From NCBI GenBank assembly GCA_001970855.1, contig LSSN01001286.1:1-23997 (forward strand): 23,997 bases of DNA, written 5' to 3'. The first letter of the stretch is position 1, and each line of letters starts with the position of its first letter. This stretch comes from Smittium culicis (taxonomy: Eukaryota; Kickxellomycota; Harpellomycetes; Harpellales; Legeriomycetaceae). A model generated the notes under the pieces. The model had not been told where the DNA came from. It saw nothing but the letters and a program-made list of their open reading frames with translations, and searched no databases. Position numbers and translations under genes: made by a program. Shown in pieces: positions 18,762-23,997 of this stretch.

Positions 18762-19400
18762 TTATTGATGTCGAATTTCGATAGTTTAGGTGGTTGATTT
18801 GATGTATCTAAGGAATTTTAATTAGAGTATTAAGGAATACGCTGTTTTTTAGAATTATTTGAGTTTGAAAATTTTATTTGAAGATGAATCGATTGAATTG
18901 AACATTTGAATTTAAATCGTATATTTTATGATTTTGGAAATATGAATAGAGTAGATTGAATTACAGTAATTGAATTATATAAGCTGAGGTCTATGAATTG
19001 AAGAAATACGGGTAGATTAATTGATAAAATTGCTTTAAGGTTTTTTTATTTGAGTTAATAAATTGAGGTAGTTGGATTAAGAAATATTAATTCAGGTAGT
19101 TGTGTTGGATTTATATTATATATAATTAAATCAGTTGAACTCAAAAATTGTTTAATTTAAATTGTTACTCTGGTTTAATTAAGTAAGTCTAAAGATTTTT
19201 TTTTTTGATTTTGTTAGATTGGATGCAGCAGTTAATTTTTTCAAAAATCTTATTTATTTCATCTGATTGAGTTAGATTTTATGGCTGAAATTAGTTGAAT
19301 TCATTTATACTCGGTTGTGGAGTAAAGTAAATCGTAGAATTCTAGTGATGTAGAAGTTAGAGTTGAGATATAGACATAATTAATGATTATTTCTATAGCT

Positions 19401-21641
19401 GAATCATAATTATATTGGGTTTTAAAAATTTTATTATAATATATTAATTTAACCTATAAGAATTTATCAACTAGAAATATGTAACATAAGATATCAGATC
19501 TAGTCAGATTGATTGTAAATCCATTATTAAAATTTTAATGTGAATTGATTAAATTATGATACAATTTATTAGTATGGGTATGAATGTAAAATTGTCTTTT
19601 TGATACAGTAGGATTTTAGTTTATCGAAATTTGACTATATATATCCTTATTGCCATATTTCAGGAAACCTGACTTAGATATATGTTTTTAAGTTAGATTT
19701 GAGTCTGAATTAGTATTTTTATTGCATAATATGTATATTATTATTAACTGCTTTCTGAATCGATGAGTTCAGCTTAAAATCGATATTCGTATTCATGCTA
19801 TTGTAATAGATTCTTTATAGAGCCGATTTTTCATACATAAAAACTAATATTGACTCGATCCTAACTAAAGATTGAATAGTAAAATAAAATTTAAAATTTC
19901 ATAAGATTATCTTTTCCAAATTTAGTTACCCATCTATCAGCATAGAAAAATGATATATTTTGGTGAAATATTTCTGATTTTATTTCAATAACATAATTTC
20001 AGAATCATATACAACCAATTGTGTAGCATAAAAAAAGAATTTGTATTTATTTAGATGTAGATTGGAATAGTATTAATTGCTCCAAAATTATTTGAATTTA
20101 TTTAATTTGCCAAATTTTTTTAGTTATTTATTAATTGTCACTAATTAGTTATTAGAATTAATTTCCACTTTATGTGGTAGTTATTTATTTGATTACAGAT
20201 TTATCTATTAAACCAATTATATTTATTATATTAAATTAAAATAACATCGGGTAATCTGCTGAGCAACAATTAAAAACCAATAAATGATCAATGTTAAAAT
20301 ATTTAGCCAATTCTAGTTTAAAATAAATATATATTTGTTAACCAGATATTGCATAAATTATTTGATTATTGTAAAGTTATTATTATTTTTAAAAAGCGTA
20401 CAAATAATAAAAAAGTATTTTATCAAAATAATCATAATATAATAATATCTTGAAAAAAGTATATCGTATATATTGTTTTTATAAAAGCTTAATAAATAAC
20501 AACTGTATTATTTTATAACTAAATCATAACAATTATTGAATTTACATTTGTTTTATAATAATTAAAGCGTAAGTTTATATTTTGAGAGATTTTTTAGCAT
20601 TGAAATTTAATTATTATTTCGATGAAAGTGTTAATTTAATTGATTCATCGACCACTCTGATTAGTTTATTTATTCAATAGAAATATAATTGATATATATC
20701 AATTAAACTTGAAATGATTTTTAAACCAAATAAAGTGAATTTGTTGTTTTATCAGATTGTTTTTTTCTATTTTATCAGTATAAAAAGTAAAAAATATATA
20801 AGTACACTAAATAAAATTCATACTTAAAATAGCTAATCATTGTAATTCAAACATATTTATTGAATACATTGATTTCTAAATTTTATAATAATATTTATTT
20901 TTTTACAGTTAATTTTATTAAATGCTAAACACAAATTAATAAAATTTTTATACATTAAACCTGGTAAGCTATTGAATAATTTTATACTACGGCTAAGCGC
21001 ATATTTTAATATTAATTAATATTAATTTTCGAGTGTATTTACACATAACCTGTAATTCTACATAATACACATCATCTTATGGTAAAAATTATAATCAAAT
21101 GAAGGATTAATGTTATATTGAACTTTAAAATTAAGCGCTATAAATTCAATGAGATTTTTAAATTAGCAATTATGACAATAATAGTAATAAAAGTTTTAAC
21201 TTGTAACTCTATTATTTTCAAATAGTTTTAAAATTCTATTTATTTACTTGTAACTTTTTTTTATTAAATGAAGAATTTACTTGGATTGATTTCTAGATTA
21301 ATAATTATGCGGTAAAGAAAATAAAAAATTGTTTTTTGGAGAAACTAATCTTGTATTAATTATCGCAATATTTATGCATGTGTTTTAAATAATAGAGTAA
21401 GACATAAAATTGCATTACCCATAAAACAGTACGCATTAAATTAGTATATTTTTTGGAGTTATTAAAATTAATTATTGTTTTATTAAATTATCTATATAAT
21501 ATTTTTGTATATTTTTTCTTGTAAATAAAATTTTATTTGGATAATAATAACACAATTAACTATTCTATGATGTTATAAAATACTAGAATAAATTCATGTA
21601 TATAAAATGTAATGTACTAATATAAAATAAACCACTAAAAC
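19401..21641. other. AT-rich region, no recognisable gene
   Basis: Skew ends near 19400. A short protein-like - strand string (KSGFLKYGNKDIYSQIS, near 19680-19630) is flanked by stops. The rest is A/T tracts with no repeat, RNA gene or family that I can support. Confidence 0.45.
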
Positions 21642-21734
21642 ATGCCTAGCGACATCGTACGTAAAGATATTGATATCTGTCTACATATAGAAAGATCCAC
21701 ATTTACATCGCATCAAGAAATCAGTTTGGGTTAA
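21642..21734 (+). pseudogene. Very short unassigned coding-like patch
   Basis: ATG 21642-21644 to TAA 21732-21734, 30 residues (MPSDIVRKDIDICLHIERST at the start), in a local rise of GC. Beyond the stop the same frame continues with GTSSHFIKRATIK before the next stop, which together have the flavour of a helix-turn-helix N-terminus of a transposase. No transposase core follows. This is a weak call. Confidence 0.15.
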
Positions 21735-22259
21735 GGTACTAGCAGTCATTTTATTAAGCGAGCTACAATAAAATAGAATTATTCGAAATCAATGAGTAGC
21801 TAATAAGATAATAGATCTAATATGAAAATTAATAATTTTTATCCTAATAATATAGTTGGAATGATCTATCTGGATCTCATATAATATGTTTAAGAATATA
21901 TGCGATTTGTATTTTTATTTAATTTTGATTTAATACTAATTATTTTCCCCAGATTGTACTGTTTAAACCAATTTCTCATGTTAATATATAGTACCTCCTC
22001 TGAAATCGCTGTTTTTTTAATCTTTAGTTTTAGCGAATAACTTCTGATCAAAGATGGAATTTGGCAGTACGATATGCTAGTATAATGTACTTTTAATATA
22101 AATGAAAATTATTTTAAACATATAAAGTAATATATCTTGTATGGAAATAAATATTGATAATATTGATAATATCTTATATATTTTATGATGATTAAAAATA
22201 TTTTATTTAGAAATTCACAAAATAATGTTCAATACATCGAGTGCTCAAACATCAATGTA
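21735..22259. other. AT-rich region, nothing recognised
   Basis: A/T-biased sequence without open frames or repeats of note. Confidence 0.5.
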
Positions 22260-22644
22260 ACAATTTGTCGAATTGACGTGGTTTAGAAAAGGTGTGGGAA
22301 AAAAACTTGAAGCATCGATGTGTAGATATACTGAGTCTAGAGATATATCGGTATTGAGTTCTTAAAAAAATAAGGATTAGATGTGAACTGATTTTTGAGG
22401 TTGGTGAAGTAGTAGAAGATTTTGTTGTAAATTATGAGGTGATGTAGTTGATGTTTTTAAAAATGCTGAATAGATTTAGTGTGTGTTAAAAAATAGATAT
22501 TAAGAGGTCATTTTATTGTAGATTTCGATGTTAATGTAGTGAAGCTAATTATAGTGGTAGTAGTAAAATTCGTTTAATTTGTAGTTGTTATTGTTGAATT
22601 TGTTGTTTTTGTTGAAGTAGTTGAGATTGAAGTAGTTGTAGTTT

Positions 22645-22669
22645 TTGTTGTTGTTATTGTTGTTGTTGT
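22645..22669. repeat. (TTG)n microsatellite, one interruption
   Basis: About eight TTG units broken once by TTA. On the - strand it would encode poly-Asn. Confidence 0.85.
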
Positions 22670-22714
22670 GATCGTAGTTATTGCGATAGTAGTAAAAGTC
22701 GATGATATTTATAT

Positions 22715-22750
22715 GGTTGTGGTTGTGGTTGTGGTTGTGGTTGAGGTTGA
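22715..22750. repeat. (GGTTGT)4(GGTTGA)2 hexamer repeat
   Basis: Six tandem hexamers, four GGTTGT then two GGTTGA. Units are perfect within each type. On the - strand they give alternating Asn-His in one frame. The G-rich hexamer is telomere-like in style, but the tract is short and internal. Confidence 0.85.
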
Positions 22751-23110
22751 AGTAGTTTTTTTTAGTTGGGATTGTTGTTGAGATGTTGAATTTGTAGTTG
22801 AGGTACAATTATTTGTTGTAGTTGAGGTTCTAGTTTTATTGATTGGGAACGTTGTTGTAGTTGAAGTTGGTCTATTTTGGATCATTGTAGTGGAGATTGT
22901 TTTTTGTTTTTGAGTTATTGAAGTAGTTCACACCATTTTTAAAGTTTATTTTGTTTTAATTGGGATTGTTGTTATAGTAGTGGAGTATGTGACTGTTCAC
23001 ATTTTTGTTATAATTGAGGATGTTGAGGTATTACACGTTACAGTTATTTTCATTTTCATTTTTTTGTTTTTTGTGGTCGTATCGTTTGTAGTGGTTGTTT
23101 AGATTGTTTT

Positions 23111-23997
23111 AGTTATTTTATTTGCGAGTTTTATTGATAATTTATAGCTATTCTTTACGATCATTTATTATGTTTTTATATTTGATTTATTTATAGTGAT
23201 AAATTTACAAACATTCTAATGGACAAGTTAAAGTAAATGAAATATAAAAAATTGGCTTTAACTATTGATTATCTTTACTCTGCATGTGTATAATTTTGTA
23301 TTATCGAAATTTTTTTTTTGTTGATTTAATAAATCCTATATTAAGCTACCTTGTCAATCTTTTTGATTAAAGTTAAGAATTATTTGTAGTAATCCTGTTA
23401 TCTCAGCTTAAAATAAATGTTCATCATCTGCTATCTAAATAGGTATAGTTGTTTAAAAATCAATACACTAATAACATTAACTTGTATTAGAATTAACATT
23501 TATCTATCAATTGGTGCACTGGAATATGTTTCTAAAAGTTCCTAGTTTATATTTAAAAAGTGAAATTATATAAAAAAGCAAGATTTATTTTTATTTCATA
23601 CTAATTAGATCATCGCATAGCTAGATAACAACATGCTTTAGTAAATAGATCTTTAACTGTATTAATTATTACTTACTTTTATTTTAATGACTGAGCGATA
23701 AAATGGCATAAAGCAAAATTAGCTCAGGCTTGGTTGGAATTTTATTTAAATACTTCGAATTTTTTTCCTTTTTATTTTCCTGCTATGATTGGCTTTTGCT
23801 GATTATATTTAGTAATTAGTAAGATATGTAAAAAAAATTTTTATTTGCATCTAGTGGATGATAAAGCTATTTAACTTACTTTAATAGCCAATCAAATTAT
23901 AATTTAATTAGTTGATATACTGTTACTATTATTATTGGATGCGATAAATGGTTTATTCTATAATTATCAAAAAAAAATAATCTAGACAATATTAATA
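23111..23997. other. AT-rich region to end of window
   Basis: Composition returns to symmetric A/T-rich background. No gene, RNA or repeat was recognised. Confidence 0.5.

Larger units (their letters stand above)
17480..19400 (-). pseudogene. Decayed leucine-rich-repeat-type gene (block B)
   Basis: Over about 1.9 kb the + strand is rich in G and T with little C, and the words TTGA, GTTGA and TTGAGGTAG recur. On the - strand these become CTACCTCAA, that is Leu-Pro-Gln. Translation gives LRR-like strings in shifting frames: TQLPELIFLN and LIQLPQFINSNKKTLKQF (about 19110-19020), IDLSLYNSITVIQSTLFIFP (about 19000-18930), LSKFDINNYLNLSTS (about 18790-18745) and LFKYLNLIYLNYINSI (about 18700-18655). 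The L-x-x-L-x-x-L-x-L-x-x-N/S-x-I spacing is that of leucine-rich repeats. The longest pieces are 73 codons (18761-18540, no Met) and 107 codons (17830-17507). Expanded LRR families are known in several microsporidia. No start, signal peptide or C-terminus can be fixed. Confidence 0.5.
22260..23110 (-). repeat. Strand-skewed low-complexity block with microsatellites (block C)
   Basis: The + strand is G/T-rich and nearly free of C. It carries simple repeats and a degenerate motif close to TTGGGATTGTTGTTG at about 22766, 22843 and 22960, with a related GGAGATTGTTTTTTG at about 22891. On the - strand an 87-codon frame (22808-22545) encodes Asn, Tyr, Phe and His runs, such as NYFNLNHNHNHNHN. I regard this as a repeat-expanded segment, possibly derived from the same kind of Leu/Asn-rich gene as blocks A and B, and not as a functional protein. 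Confidence 0.55.

Noticed and set aside
22715..22750. Telomeric repeat
   Set aside because: Only six internal hexamers in a longer low-complexity block, with no terminal array.
1..23997. CRISPR arrays, tRNA, rRNA or bacterial operon features
   Set aside because: None seen: no regularly spaced direct repeats, no cloverleaf with GTTCRA-type box that I could find by eye, and no prokaryotic gene arrangement.

Overview
This window looks like a gene-poor, very AT-rich stretch of a eukaryotic nuclear genome (background roughly 78-80% A+T by eye). I recognise no intact host gene. It is mostly a graveyard of mobile and viral-type elements in different states of decay, embedded in low-complexity AT sequence. 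The host is best guessed as a large-genome microsporidium or a similarly AT-rich fungus or protist. The reasons are: no introns, a CCC motif just upstream of the one convincing start codon, relics that read as short leucine-rich-repeat proteins, and a LINE whose C-terminus resembles microsporidian LINE proteins as I remember them. The host call is inference, not proof.

Layout. (1) 1-759: AT-rich, with one coding-like fragment (188-358) and two heat-shock-element-like palindromes just before the LINE. (2) 760-3142, + strand: a 5'-truncated LINE (non-LTR retrotransposon), clearly more GC-rich than its flanks. Its reverse transcriptase is broken by four frameshifts and an in-frame stop, and one catalytic Asp is replaced (FAND instead of FADD). 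The reading frame runs almost to the 3' A-run. (3) 3506-4711, - strand: one uninterrupted 402-codon frame for a CRESS-DNA-virus-like Rep (HUH-type N-terminal domain plus SF3 helicase). It carries three nonsense codons, no frameshift and altered HUH motifs. This is the most interesting item in the window. (4) 4712-10140: AT-rich, with a 22-bp-arm hairpin (5746-5820) and a G-over-C skewed block (about 6780-7270) that reads as leucine/asparagine-rich repeats on the - strand.

(5) About 10140-12960, - strand: an old Ty3/gypsy LTR-retrotransposon pol. RT, RNase H, integrase zinc finger and integrase C-terminal region can be followed in the expected order across many stops and frameshifts. (6) 13133-13870, - strand: two short open coding-like frames and, further upstream on that strand, a LINE AP-endonuclease relic with a DSDH motif. 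(7) 13870-17480: AT-rich with an unassigned coding-like patch at 15541-15732. (8) About 17480-19400: a long G-over-C skewed block that translates on the - strand as a frameshifted LRR-type protein. (9) 19400-22240: AT-rich, one tiny coding-like patch (21642-21734). (10) About 22260-23110: a third skewed block with (TTG)n and (GGTTGT)n microsatellites. (11) 23110-23997: AT-rich, nothing recognised.

There is no operon or pathway here. The useful story is one of layered ages: LINE (youngest in composition), Rep gene (few lesions, frame preserved), then the gypsy, endonuclease and LRR relics (composition largely drifted to background). All translations were done by hand, so single-base boundaries of frameshifts are approximate.
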